Assembly: GCA_963821275.1 (NCBI GenBank)
Contig: CAWGDF010000011.1
Span: forward strand, 62,001 to 126,000
DNA: 64,000 nucleotides
Source: JACVRW01 sp963821275
GTDB lineage: Bacteria; Actinomycetota; Thermoleophilia; Solirubrobacterales; Thermoleophilaceae
Reading direction: 5' to 3'
A program made the position numbers and the translations under genes. Shown piece by piece: positions 16,897 through 25,772 of this stretch. Numbering within the stretch: the first letter of the stretch is position 1; each line of letters opens with the position of its first letter. The notes under the pieces were generated by a model that worked only from the letters and a program-made list of their open reading frames with translations, was not told the origin of the DNA and did no database searches.

Positions 16897-17564
16897 GCAT
16901 CCGCGTGCTGATCGTCGACGACCAGGAGCTCGTGCGCACCGGCTTCCGGCTGTTCCTCGAAACGCAGCCCGGACTCGAGGTCGTCGGCGAGGCCGCCGAC
17001 GGCCGGGAGGCGATCGACCGCGTCCGCCAGCTGCGACCCGACGTCGTCCTGATGGACATCCGCATGCCGAACATGGACGGAGTCGAGGCGACGGCCAGGC
17101 TGACGAGCGGCGCAATCGAGCCGGCGCCGCGAGTGCTCGTGCTCACGACATTCGACCTCGACGAATACGTCTTCGGCGCGCTGCGAGCGGGCGCGGCGGG
17201 CTTCCTGCTCAAGGACGCCTCGCGCGAGCGGCTGGTGGAGGCGATCCGCGTCGTGCACGACGGCGAGGCGCTGCTGTCACCGTCGATCACCCGCCGGCTG
17301 ATCGAGGACTTCGCCGCCCGCACCGACCCGATCGAGCCGCCCGCGGCAGTGCTCGCCGAGCTCACGCCGCGCGAGCGCGAGGTGCTCGTGCTCGTCGCCC
17401 ACGGCCTCTCGAACACCGAGATCGCCGCCCGGCTCGTCATCACCGAGGCGACGGTCAAGAGCCACGTGGGCTCCATCCTCCTCAAGCTCGGACTGCGCGA
17501 CCGCGTCCAAGCCGTCGTGTTCGCATACGAGCATGGCATCGTGGTCGCAGGCGAGACCGGCTAG
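16893..17564 (+). CDS. NarL/LuxR-family response regulator
   Basis: This intact 223-residue protein has receiver residues 1-120, with the acidic pair DDQ near residue 9, the phosphoacceptor in VVLMDIRMPNMDGVE and the conserved Lys in AAGFLLKDASRERL. A C-terminal LuxR helix-turn-helix follows (LTPREREVLVLVAHGLSNTE, then TEATVKSHVGSILLKLGL). GTG at 16893 overlaps the kinase stop as GTGA, so the pair is translationally coupled. It probably controls the exporter encoded in the same operon, as in LiaRS- and YxdJ-like modules, which is inference from position. Confidence 0.93.
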   Translation: MSIRVLIVDDQELVRTGFRLFLETQPGLEVVGEAADGREAIDRVRQLRPDVVLMDIRMPNMDGVEATARLTSGAIEPAPRVLVLTTFDLDEYVFGALRAGAAGFLLKDASRERLVEAIRVVHDGEALLSPSITRRLIEDFAARTDPIEPPAAVLAELTPREREVLVLVAHGLSNTEIAARLVITEATVKSHVGSILLKLGLRDRVQAVVFAYEHGIVVAGETG

Positions 17565-17789
17565 CCAAGCGTCGGGCGTTGCCGCAGGCGTCGGCAAGCA
17601 CCTCCCCGCCCGCGCCGCGAGCAGGTCGCCCGCAGAGTCGCCAACCGCAGCCGACCGGCACGTAGGTAGTCGAACAAACCCGTCCAGGCCGACCCGGACA
17701 CCTCGACGCGGCTGACCGCCCCCCAAGGACATCCCCGGCTGGCCGGTCCGGAAGCGCTGAGAGCTGACGTCACGTTGGCTGCGTGCCGG

Positions 17790-18131
17790 CTACTTCACCT
17801 TCAGCCTCATCCTCATCGTCGGCGCATGGACGGTGCAGAGGATCCTGTAGGTCCCGCGCCGCCTCATCCGCTTCACGTATTTGCCCGAGGTCTTCGTCCG
17901 CGAGTGAAAGCGAACCGGGCCGCGCCTCACGGTCACGTTATGGGGGTTCATTCCCTCCCACTCCCACTCGACCTTGTCGCCGCGCTTGACGGTGACGGTC
18001 CTCGGGGCGCCTTGGCGCACGAAGTAGTTGTCGTCCACCTCGACGCTCTTGCGTTTGGACACCGCGGGGGCGGCGACGAAAAGCAGGAGGGACAGCGCAG
18101 CGAGCAGACCTAGGGCGAGCGGCTTGCGCAT
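17790..18131 (-). CDS. Secreted cupredoxin (plastocyanin-like) protein
   Basis: This 113-residue protein opens MRKPLALGLLAALSLLLFVA, a signal peptide ending around VAAPAVSKRK. The mature part is a beta-sandwich with VTVKRGDKVEWEWEGMNPHN, where the His is the first type 1 copper ligand, and YRILCTVHAPTMRMRLKV, whose Cys, His and Met complete the site. It would carry single electrons outside the membrane or bind copper. The final lysine-rich strand may aid wall or membrane contact. ATG at 18129-18131 is preceded by two palindromes within 110 bases. Confidence 0.85.
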   Translation of the reverse strand: MRKPLALGLLAALSLLLFVAAPAVSKRKSVEVDDNYFVRQGAPRTVTVKRGDKVEWEWEGMNPHNVTVRRGPVRFHSRTKTSGKYVKRMRRRGTYRILCTVHAPTMRMRLKVK

Positions 18132-18193
18132 AGCGGCCTCCGATCGGGAATCCGGGTGGCTCCCCGCTATACGCACATGAGCCCGAACAGGTT

Positions 18194-18209
18194 CGGTGCC
18201 ACGGCACCG
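18194..18209. promoter_or_regulatory. Inverted repeat upstream of the cupredoxin gene (site 1)
   Basis: CGGTGCCacGGCACCG is a perfect 7-base inverted repeat with a 2-base spacer, 63-78 bases upstream of the cupredoxin start. It suits a dimeric repressor site or a short hairpin in the leader. No regulator is assigned. Confidence 0.4.
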
Positions 18210-18227
18210 GCTCAGTCGTTACACAAC

Positions 18228-18242
18228 GCGTATGTAATACGC
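18228..18242. promoter_or_regulatory. Inverted repeat upstream of the cupredoxin gene (site 2)
   Basis: GCGTATgtaATACGC is a perfect 6-base inverted repeat with a 3-base spacer, AT-rich against the surrounding GC-rich DNA. It lies about 100 bases upstream of the cupredoxin gene and about 220 bases before the plus-strand gene at 18465. It is a plausible operator of a helix-turn-helix dimer. Confidence 0.4.
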
Positions 18243-18464
18243 AGGATCATGAGGCCTAGACAACTCCTATGGCTGCATTCGATCCCGTCTTGGCCGCTGC
18301 GCGACGCGATGACCTCGGGCGGCCTTGAGAAGGCAGAGGTCTCTACCTGCGCTGCCACTGCTTGTCCCAGACGAGGGTGTCGCGACTGGTGCGCGACCAG
18401 CGCCAGAGCATCACCATGTGTGGGAGGGTAAGGCGGACTCGCACCCGACCCCAGAGGAGTGGCC

Positions 18465-18782
18465 ATGAAGTACCTGGTCACAGTCAAGCCGGGTCCAATG
18501 CCGCCGCCGATCGAACTGGTCCGACAGGCGCAGGATTGGCTTCAGGCCAAGCTCGATGACGGCACCTTCGAGGCGTGTTACGCCTTTCCCGAGGGCGGTG
18601 GCTGCAGCATCGGCAACAACGACTCGGCCGAGCAGCTGATGGAGCAGCTGATGGAGTACCCGCTCTCGCCGTTTGTCGAATACGAGGTGCAGCCACTCGT
18701 GGACTTGGATGCGGCCTTCGACCGCTTCATCCCGTTCATCGAGAAGATGAGCGCCCAGCTCGCGGGCCAGGCCTCGGCCTAG
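18465..18782 (+). CDS. Small ferredoxin-fold protein, muconolactone isomerase/YCII-like
   Basis: This 105-residue protein starts at ATG 18465 after AGAGGAGTGGCC. MKYLVTVKPGPMPPPIELVR, then WLQAKLDDGTFEACYAFPEG and GGGCSIGNNDSAEQLMEQLM, fit the alpha/beta dimeric barrel fold shared by muconolactone delta-isomerase and YCII-like proteins. The catalytic residues of the isomerase cannot be confirmed, so only the fold is proposed. The preceding 330 bases contain two palindromes and no gene. Confidence 0.7.
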   Translation: MKYLVTVKPGPMPPPIELVRQAQDWLQAKLDDGTFEACYAFPEGGGCSIGNNDSAEQLMEQLMEYPLSPFVEYEVQPLVDLDAAFDRFIPFIEKMSAQLAGQASA

Positions 18783-19189
18783 GGGTAATGCCCGGTGTGC
18801 CGCGCCGTCGCGATTCGCGGCGGCGCGGCGGCCGGCGCCAGTCAGCGACACGCGGCTCACAGCTGTCGAGGGGCTTGTCGCATTGCGGAGATGCAAGCGT
18901 CCGCGGCAGCGTGCAGCAGAGACCCGGTGCGGACGGGCAGCGAGGGGGCGGTTCGCACCTCGGCGCGCGCTTCCATCCGATGGCCCGAACGCATGCCTGT
19001 GAGGATTCCCTCACCGTCGTCCCGCGCAGGAGTCTCGCCAGCTCGCTGGAGACGCCCACTGCCGAAGTGGATCAGCGCCGGGGCGCAGGGGAGGTTGGGG
19101 TGCAGCATTATTCCGTGACGATCGGCGGCGTGCCGGAGGGTGGGTCGTCGGACGCTGGGGTGTCGCACGACGAACTGGAGGCCGTGCTG
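18783..19189. other. Intergenic region without a supported gene
   Basis: An open plus-strand frame covers these 407 bases upstream of the SpoIIAA-like gene, but its translation is low-complexity and unlike that family. No RNA gene or repeat is recognised. Confidence 0.4.
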
Positions 19190-19561
19190 ATGTTGCGCCA
19201 GATGACGGATATGCCGGTTGGGACGATGGGGTTCGAGGCGGTCGGTGAGGTCGAAGACGATGACTGGGAGGACACGGTCGAACCGGTGCTTCGCCAGCAG
19301 ATCGCCGAAGGGCACAAGCTGCGGCTGCTCTACCTGCTGGGCCCGGGGACGACCGAGGTCGAGGGCGATGCCGTGAAGGCCGACACGGGGTTCCGCGCTC
19401 GTCACGCGTCGTCGTTTGATCGCGTGGCCGTGGTCAGCGACGAGGACTGGATGCGCCCGGCGCTCAGCGCGCTGTCGTTCCTGCTGCCGGGCAAGGCCAG
19501 GGGCTTCCGGGTCGCCGATCTGGCAGAGGCGAAGGCCTGGCTGGCCGCCGACTCGGACTGA
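19190..19561 (+). CDS. SpoIIAA-like (STAS-fold) protein
   Basis: This 123-residue protein starts MLRQMTDMPVGTMGFEAVGE and continues with HKLRLLYLLGPG, RVAVVSDEDWMRPALSALSF and FLLPGKARGFRVADLAEAKA. This is the pattern of the SpoIIAA-like family (often annotated STAS/SpoIIAA-like), which binds lipid-like ligands and has no fixed role. The family start matches ATG 19190, so the longer upstream frame is not used. The intact gene stands alone. Confidence 0.8.
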   Translation: MLRQMTDMPVGTMGFEAVGEVEDDDWEDTVEPVLRQQIAEGHKLRLLYLLGPGTTEVEGDAVKADTGFRARHASSFDRVAVVSDEDWMRPALSALSFLLPGKARGFRVADLAEAKAWLAADSD

Positions 19562-19825
19562 GCAGGGCCAGGGTGAGCCCGGGCGGGTCACCCGTCGACG
19601 AGGGTGACGGAATCGTCGGCCATGAGCCGCCAGCTCTGGTCCGATCTCGACAACGCGCAACAAGAAGCCGTGAACTGCAGTCGCAGCTCGATCAGGGCAA
19701 GGAGACCGGAAACGTCGAGTCCCATTTCCCGCCCGTCGACGCGTGCGTGAAGCCGCGTCTAATCCAGCGGCAGGGACGGCAACTTCCAGTGACCCGCTGT
19801 GCTGTGGGGCTGTACGGTTCCACGC

Positions 19826-21028
19826 ATGCGGCATCGCCGTCGGTTCGCCTCTGCGGGGGCCGCGTGCATTGGGCTGGCGCTGGCTTGGCTTGGTGTCGCG
19901 CCGCCGTCCCCCGCGGACGCCGGCCGCGTCGTTACTTGGAAGACGCACAGCCGGCACGTCGATCCGCGCGAAGTGGAGTTTGGGCGACCGCCGCTCTGCG
20001 CGAAGTGCACGCCGCATCCGAGGGACGGGCTTTACGTCAACGTCTGGCTGCCTGACGGCTACGACGGGACGCGGCGCTTCCCGGTGCTGTATCTGCTCCA
20101 TGGCGGGGATGGCCAGTACGACTCTTGGCTTCAGAGCCCCCGGGAGAACGACCCGCGCGGCACCATTGTGCCCGACCTCGTGCGCGACTTCGCGGGGATC
20201 GTCGTGATGCCGGATGCGGGCGCAGACGGCCATTACATGAACTGGTGGAACGGCGGCCGGCGCGGCGCACCAGGATGGGAGCGCTATCACCTCGACGAGC
20301 TGATACCGCTGGTCGAGCGGCGCCTGAAGGTACGGCGGGGCAGGCGCTTCCACGCCGTTGCCGGCTTCTCGTTGGGCGGCTACGGGGCGGCCTTTTACGC
20401 GAGCCAGCGGCCGGGCTACTTCGGTATAGCGGCGTCTCTGTCGGCGAGACTGTCGGTCCGCGATCCGTTTCTCTACGGGCAGCTGGATTACGCGTTGGGC
20501 GACCCCGTCCGGCAGGGCTTCTACTGGACCGGGCACGACCCGCTCGCGCTCGTGCGCAACCTGCGCTGGACCCGGATGTACGTAAGCGCCGGGGACGGCC
20601 AGGCCCTGCCGGGCGAGCCGTCTGGCCCGGCCAATGTGGTCGGCGAGCAGAATCTGCGCAGGCTGTCAGAGCGCTTCGTGAGGGCCGCCCGCCGCGTCGA
20701 GGTCCCCGTCACCTTCCGGATCAAGCGCGGCGCGCACAATTACGACCTCGGCTGGCGATCGTTCGAGGGTGCGTTTCGCTGGATCGAACGTTCGTTTGGG
20801 CGGCGGTTGCCTGACGAGCCGGCGCGGTGGCACTACAAGACTGTCGCCCGGCGAAGCGATGCATTCGGGTTTCGCTTCTCTTTTGCGAAGCCGCCGAGGC
20901 GGCTGGCCTCGTTCTCGCGTACGGCGTGCATGCTCCAAGGCCGGGGAGCGGGGCGAGTTGCAATCCGCTCCCCACTCAGCGTGCGGTCGCTGCGCGCCCA
21001 GCTTCCGTTCCGCCGCAGGATCTGCTGA
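19826..21028 (+). CDS. Secreted esterase, antigen 85/esterase D-like alpha/beta hydrolase
   Basis: The precursor has about 400 residues. It opens MRHRRRFASAGAACIGLALA, a twin-basic signal peptide. The mature enzyme shows FPVLYLLHGGDGQYDSWLQS (oxyanion region), VVMPDAGADGHYMNWWNGG, the nucleophile elbow FHAVAGFSLGGYGAAFYASQ with GFSLGG, and a late His in IKRGAHNYDLGW. This is the putative esterase/mycolyltransferase fold. The last 70 residues form an extra arginine-rich beta segment found in related actinobacterial proteins. It would act outside the membrane on an ester substrate that cannot be named. ATG 19826 is chosen for the signal peptide. Confidence 0.85.
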   Translation: MRHRRRFASAGAACIGLALAWLGVAPPSPADAGRVVTWKTHSRHVDPREVEFGRPPLCAKCTPHPRDGLYVNVWLPDGYDGTRRFPVLYLLHGGDGQYDSWLQSPRENDPRGTIVPDLVRDFAGIVVMPDAGADGHYMNWWNGGRRGAPGWERYHLDELIPLVERRLKVRRGRRFHAVAGFSLGGYGAAFYASQRPGYFGIAASLSARLSVRDPFLYGQLDYALGDPVRQGFYWTGHDPLALVRNLRWTRMYVSAGDGQALPGEPSGPANVVGEQNLRRLSERFVRAARRVEVPVTFRIKRGAHNYDLGWRSFEGAFRWIERSFGRRLPDEPARWHYKTVARRSDAFGFRFSFAKPPRRLASFSRTACMLQGRGAGRVAIRSPLSVRSLRAQLPFRRRIC

Positions 21029-21158
21029 CTCGCAGCGACATGATCGTGGGCGTGCCTAGAGTGCCACGATCCAGCGAAAGCGGGAAGTCGCCGTCCTCGC
21101 CGTTCGGCCCGTTTCCGACTTGACACCCCGCCGGGCCGGGCATAGCGTCGGAGCGGCC

Positions 21159-22111
21159 ATGCGCCACCTCGGCCACCTTGCCGCCCTCGTAAGCGCGGCC
21201 CTGTGCTTTGCGCTCGCCGCGCCTGCCGGCGCCCAGCCGTTCCCGGACTCGATCCCGCTGCCGGACGACTTCGCTCCCGAGGGCATCGCCACCGGCGCCG
21301 GCACGACGTTCTATGCCGGCTCGATTACGCTCGGCGACATCTACCGCGGCGATCTGCGCACGGGGGAGGGTGCGATCTTCATCGACGACGCCCGCGGGGC
21401 GCAGCGCCCTCGGGCTCAAGGCCGACCGGCGGCACGGCCTGCTGTTCGTCGCCGGCGGCTTCACCGGTGAGGCATACGTCTACGACCTGCGGACGGGCGC
21501 GCCGGTGGCGAGCTACCAGTTCGGCACCCCCGGCGCTTCGCTCGTCAACGACGTGATCGTCACCCGCGACGCCGCCTACTTCACCGACAGCTTCGCGCAC
21601 CGTCCTCTACGTGGTCCCGATCGGGCCGGGCGGGGAGCTCGGATCCGGCGAGACGCTCGCCCTCAGCGGGCCGGCGACGGCCGTCGTCCCTGGCCAACCG
21701 GGCCTCAACGGCATCGAGGCGACGCGGGACGGCAAGACGCTGATCGTCAACCACGCCGCCCTTGGCGCGCTGTTCACCGTCGACCCCTCGACCGGGGAGA
21801 GCACCGCGATCGACGTCGACGGGCTCATCGCCGGCACGCTCGACGGCCTGCTCCTCCAAGGCCGCGACCTGTGGGTCGTCGAGAACTTCGCCAACACGCT
21901 CGCACGCGTCAGCCTCAGCCCCGACCTGTCCAGCGGCGTGATCACGGCGACGATCACGAGCCCGCTCTTCCGCGTGCCCACCACGATCGCCCGCCACGGG
22001 TCGCGCCTCGCTGCCGTCAACGGGCGCTTCGACCTCGGTTTACCGCCGCCATTCGGCCCCGGTGCGCCGCCCGGGACCGACTTCGACGTCGTGCTGGTCC
22101 GTGCGCGCTGA
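21159..22111 (+). CDS. Secreted SMP-30/gluconolactonase-like beta-propeller, two frame shifts
   Basis: ATG at 21159 opens MRHLGHLAALVSAALCFALA, a signal peptide ending at APAGAQP. Propeller blades follow as GIATGAGTTFYAGSITLGDI, then (next frame) LGLKADRRHGLLFVAGGFTG, then (third frame) PGLNGIEATRDGKTLIVNHA and LWVVENFANTLARVSLSPDL. Frame changes at about 21410 and 21600 are each explained by one extra C (GCGcAGC and GCGcACC). Corrected length is about 315 residues, normal for the superfamily. Sugar-lactone hydrolysis or simple ligand binding are both possible. Confidence 0.75.
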
Positions 22112-22230
22112 CGCGGCTCGATCGACGAGGACGACCCGCGCGTGGCTCTCTTTCGCCATCGAGAGGTAGCCATGTGCGCTGCGCCCAAGTCGAGTCCGGG
22201 CTTCACGATGAGGACACAGAACCCGCGCGC

Positions 22231-23079
22231 TCACGCGGCGTTCTGAGCGGTACACCGTCCCCGCGCGTCGGCCGCCGCTGGATGCAGCCTGAGCCAGTCT
22301 TGCCAGGTCCGCTCGGCTCGAATGCCGGTGCTCGACGTGTTGCCCGCGTCGAGGGCGTGCTTGATGCGGCGGGGCATCGGCGCGCTTCGAATGCGCCGCT
22401 CGAGCCGGCGTTCTGCGAGGTACTGCTCGGCCAGCTCCCGCATCGTAAGCGTCTGCGGGCCGACAAAGTCAGGCTGTTCGCCACGCCCGGCGTCGTTTAG
22501 GACGTCCACGACGAACGCGGCGAATTCGTCGGAGTCGACCGCCTGCATGTGTACGTCGGCCGGCAGCCAGAGCGTTCGTCGCCGCGCCGTCTTCGCGAGC
22601 ATCCGGTCGAGCAGCCAGTAGAAGCCGGTCGCACGAACGATCGACCACGGGATGGTCGATTCGCGTACCACGCGCTCCGCGGCGAGCTTGACTCGCGAGT
22701 ACGGGTTGATCCGGGCCATGTGCTCGAGTCCGACGATCGAGACATGCACGAAGTGCTGCACGCCTTCGCGCTCCGCCGCAGCGAGTAGGGCCTTTGTCCC
22801 GTCGATGTCAACGTCCGTGGGCGAGCGGACGAAGTCGACGAGCTTGAACCCGCCGCGTTGCGCCGGCGGCGAGTTCGTGGCGGCGTGGACGATCGCGTCG
22901 ACGCCGGCGACGGCGTTGGCGACGCCCTCGCCCGTGGCGAGATCCCCCCGCCGCCACTCGACGTCTCGATCGTTCCCTGGGCCCCGCGCAAGGACGCGCA
23001 CCGCATCGCCGTCGCGCAGGAGCCGCGCGGCAACTTCAGAGCCGAGATGTCCGGTGCCGCCGGTTACGAGAATCTTCAT
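22231..23079 (-). CDS. NAD(P)-binding epimerase/NmrA-like protein
   Basis: This 282-residue atypical SDR opens MKILVTGGTGHLGSEVAARL with the TGGTGHLG dinucleotide motif. It contains DAIVHAATNSPPAQRGGFKL and HFVHVSIVGLEHMARINPYS, then the YSRVKLAAERVV segment providing Tyr and Lys in YSRVK. Such proteins act as NAD(P)-sensing regulators, quinone reductases or epimerases. A C-terminal helical segment (RRIRSAPMPRRIKHALDAGN) matches related actinobacterial sequences. It lies tail-to-tail with the SMP-30-like gene. Confidence 0.85.
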   Translation of the reverse strand: MKILVTGGTGHLGSEVAARLLRDGDAVRVLARGPGNDRDVEWRRGDLATGEGVANAVAGVDAIVHAATNSPPAQRGGFKLVDFVRSPTDVDIDGTKALLAAAEREGVQHFVHVSIVGLEHMARINPYSRVKLAAERVVRESTIPWSIVRATGFYWLLDRMLAKTARRRTLWLPADVHMQAVDSDEFAAFVVDVLNDAGRGEQPDFVGPQTLTMRELAEQYLAERRLERRIRSAPMPRRIKHALDAGNTSSTGIRAERTWQDWLRLHPAAADARGRCTAQNAA

Positions 23080-23221
23080 CGCTGTCTCCTCTCGGGAAAC
23101 GCGTCGTCGGATCTGCTGTTAGCTACGACGAGCGGGCATGCCCCTGTGTGACACGTCCGCGGCCGCCGGCCTGACTGCATGCGGCGACGCGGCAAGAGCG
23201 CCGGAGTTCATCTGGCCGAGC

Positions 23222-23560
23222 TCAGTAGAGCGCTCCCGGGCTGCCGTTGACCTCGACTCGGCGCAACGACACGCCCGGGACGCGGGCGGCCAGGCGGACC
23301 CAGTTGATGACCGCGCGGGCGACACGGCTTCGCCCGTGCAGCGGCCGCGCGAGTGCCGGAGCCTTGCCGCCGCCGTCGCCGGTCAGCTCCACGTCGTGAG
23401 CGAGCAGCGCCTCGAGCCCAGCGAGATCGCCTTGCTCGGCGGCCGCGAAGAACCGTCGTGCCAACTCGTCGCGCTCCTCGGGCGTCGTTTGGAAGCGAGG
23501 CCGGCGCTGCTCGACGTGGCGTCTGGCGCGGGCCGCGAGCTGGCGCACGTTGCCCTCGCG
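23222..23560 (-). pseudogene. ECF41-type sigma factor fragment (SnoaL-like C-terminal domain)
   Basis: The readable segment begins EGNVRQLAARARRHVEQRRP, the end of sigma region 4 and the linker of ECF41 (SigJ-like) sigma factors. It continues ERDELARRFFAAAEQGDLAG, then LLAHDVELTGDGGGKAPALA, the NTF2-like regulatory domain. It stops at NGSPGALY, about 40 residues before the usual end, and regions 2 and most of 4 are missing upstream of about 23560. Truncation at both ends makes it a remnant. Confidence 0.7.
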
Positions 23561-23697
23561 TCGTCCAGAGCGGCAGGCCGATCCGTGTCGACCGGGGCGC
23601 CTGCTTGTCCACCGAGGCGGAGTTGGGAGTCGCCGAGCTCGCCTTGTCAACCCCTCATCGTGGTCCTGGCCCCGCTCGGCGGCTCGCGAGGCTCGAC

Positions 23698-24257
23698 TTA
23701 CCGACACCGGACTTGTGTGCACTGGCGGGGGTCTCCGTTGTGGCGGGCGATGTTTCCGCCGGCGGCGAGCGGGCCGGGCACGGCCTCGATGCCGAGGTCG
23801 GCGTTGGGAAGCGCTCGGTTGCCAGTGAGCTTGGCGGAGCTGCTCTTGACGTCGAAGCCGTCGTCCGCCGCCGCTATCGCGGTGTTGCGCCTCAGTACGC
23901 TGTGGCGGTCGTTCTCGGCGACCAAGAAGCCGTTGCGGCCCCCCCTGAGAACACGTTCCCCTTGATCACGATGTCGCTGGAGTCCTCGACGTGCATGCCG
24001 AGCGCGTTGCGCCGGAACGAGCTCCCCACGATTCGGAGCCCGCGCGACCAGAAGATGCCAATGCCGTCCCCGTCGGGTCAGGGATTGTCGTTGCCCGCGC
24101 TGTTGCGGACCACGCTGCGGGAGGACTCAGCGATCACGAAGCCGAAGTACTGATTCCTCGTGGGGGAGATGCCAAGCACCCGGGTTGTGGCGTGCCCTCC
24201 CAATGAAGACCCCCCCGAAGAACTCGCGCACAGAGCCGTCCCGAACGGTCACGCCGT
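23698..24257 (-). pseudogene. Parallel beta-helix protein, C-terminal part, split by the glutamine synthetase insert
   Basis: Read on the minus strand, this holds VTVRDGSVREFFGGVFIGRA at 24252 downwards, then GFVIAESSRSVVRNSAGNDN, FWSRGLRIVGSSFRRNALGM, SSDIVIKGNVFSGG and DDGFDVKSSSAKLTGNRALP, ending NADLGIEAVPGPLAAGGNIA. These are repeating pectate-lyase-like rungs. A TGA interrupts the reading near 24075, a frame change occurs in a run of seven G near 23940, and smaller breaks lie near 24180. The matching N-terminal part lies beyond the inserted glutamine synthetase gene. Confidence 0.75.
24253..24257. repeat. Left copy of 5-base direct repeat flanking the insert
   Basis: GCCGT occurs here and at 25768-25772, at the exact points where the beta-helix reading stops and resumes. 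It could be a target-site duplication or a microhomology join. No terminal inverted repeats are visible at the ends of the 1.5 kb insert. Confidence 0.5.
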
Positions 24258-24261
24258 GGGC

Positions 24262-25653
24262 TCACAAGTACCACTCATGCTCCCGCGGCGAGAGGGCGTT
24301 GGCGAACTTCGCCAGCTCCGCCGCCTTGGCATCGGCGTAGAGCGCAAGGTAATCGGCGCCAAGATAGTCCGGCAGGATCTTCGCCTTGCGCAAGGTGGCG
24401 ATCGCCTCGTGCCATTGAAACGGCATCCAGCGGTCGATCTTCCCGCTGACGTCGGTGGTGGCGGGCGCGCCGGGGTCGATCTTGTGCTCGATGCCATGCA
24501 GCATGCCGGCGAGGATGGCGGCGACCGCGAGATACGGGTTGGCGTCGGCGCCGGCGATGCGATGTTCGATGCGGCGCGCCTTGGGCGAGCCGGTCGGCAC
24601 GCGGAAGGCGACCGAGCGGTTGTTGTAGCCCCAGGTCGTGCCCATCGGCACCAGCGAGCCGGGCCGATAGCGCCGGTACGAGTTGACGCTGGGCGCCAGC
24701 AGCGCCATCGCCTCCGCGGTGGTCGCGCCAAGGCCGCCGATGGCGTGGCGCAGCAGCGCCGTCCCCTTCTCGCCGCCACCGTCGAACGCGTTGCGGCCCT
24801 TGGCATCCACCAGGCTGCAATGCACATGCATGCCGCTGCCGGCGCGGTCGAGATAGGGCTTGGCCATGAAGCTGGCGGAGAAGCCGTGCTTGGGCGCGAC
24901 CGACTTGATGATGCGGCGGAGCAGGACGGCGTGATCGCACGCGCGCACCGCATCCGCATCGTGATGCAGGTTGATCTCGAACTGGCCTGGCGAATTCTCC
25001 GCGATCGCGGTCGAAGCCGGCACATGCTGCAGCATGGCCGCCGCCGCGACGTCGCGCACGACGTCGGCATAGATGTCGAGCCCGCCGATGCTGTAGAGCT
25101 GGCGCGAGGAATCGGGCTCGCCGGTGGCGGGCGAGATCGGCGGCAGCGGTTCGCCCAGCGCGCCACGCTTGCGGTCCATCAGGTAGAACTCCAGTTCCAC
25201 CGCGACCATCGGCGCGAGCCCGCGCTTGGCGAAGCGCGCCAGTAGCCGCGCCAGCAGCTGGCGCGGATCGACCAGGCAGGGCTCGTTCTTCTGCTCCGGC
25301 ATGGTCAGCAGCACTTGCGCGGTCGGCTCGCTCGCCCACGGGACCGGCACCAGCGTCCCCGTCACCGGGAAGGCGTTGCCGTCGGGATCGCCGCGCGCTT
25401 CGGAGCGGCCGCCGGGATCGAGATCTTCGCCGGTCACGTCGAGGAAGTAGAGGCAGAACGGCAATTGCACGCCGCTGTCCCAGATCTTGCCGGCTTCATG
25501 CACCGGAAAGCGCTTGCCGCGCGGCACGCCGTTCATGTCGGCGAGGAAGGCGTCGACCTGCGTCACCTCGGGATGTGCTTTCAGAAGGCGTGCGAGCTCC
25601 CCGCCTGCTTCGCCCGCACTCGCTGCCGCCTTGGGCGTCTTCTGGCGCGCCAT
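24262..25653 (-). CDS. Glutamine synthetase family protein, PuuA-like (gamma-glutamyl amine ligase)
   Basis: This intact 463-residue protein has a beta-grasp N-domain (VTQVDAFLADMNGVPRGKRF) and a catalytic domain with VAVELEFYLMDRK (metal glutamates), QFEINLHHDADAVRACDHAV, GSGMHVHCSLVDAKGRNAFD and ANPYLAVAAILAGMLHGIEH. The family ligates glutamate to ammonia or amines with ATP; this subgroup often acts on putrescine or other amines. The style of the protein resembles alphaproteobacterial homologues. It sits inside a beta-helix gene, with a GAGGGG ribosome-binding site before ATG 25651-25653, and ends 6-8 bases from the junction. Confidence 0.9.
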   Translation of the reverse strand: MARQKTPKAAASAGEAGGELARLLKAHPEVTQVDAFLADMNGVPRGKRFPVHEAGKIWDSGVQLPFCLYFLDVTGEDLDPGGRSEARGDPDGNAFPVTGTLVPVPWASEPTAQVLLTMPEQKNEPCLVDPRQLLARLLARFAKRGLAPMVAVELEFYLMDRKRGALGEPLPPISPATGEPDSSRQLYSIGGLDIYADVVRDVAAAAMLQHVPASTAIAENSPGQFEINLHHDADAVRACDHAVLLRRIIKSVAPKHGFSASFMAKPYLDRAGSGMHVHCSLVDAKGRNAFDGGGEKGTALLRHAIGGLGATTAEAMALLAPSVNSYRRYRPGSLVPMGTTWGYNNRSVAFRVPTGSPKARRIEHRIAGADANPYLAVAAILAGMLHGIEHKIDPGAPATTDVSGKIDRWMPFQWHEAIATLRKAKILPDYLGADYLALYADAKAAELAKFANALSPREHEWYL

Positions 25654-25767
25654 CTTGTCCCCTCACGCTCCTGACCGGCGGTCACGCTACTGAAGCGCAC
25701 GCGGCGGCACAAGCGGCCCGGATTGGCTAAGCCCGCCGTCGTTGGCTGGCGAGGCGCCGCTCCAGGC

Positions 25768-25772
25768 GCCGT
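25768..25772. repeat. Right copy of 5-base direct repeat flanking the insert
   Basis: This is the second GCCGT, bounding the 1,510-base insert on the right. Removing bases 24258-25772 restores the continuous beta-helix reading GHDG-VTVRDG. Confidence 0.5.

Noticed and set aside
18575..19189. N-terminal extension of the SpoIIAA-like protein
   Set aside because: The family begins at ATG 19190, and the upstream translation is low-complexity.
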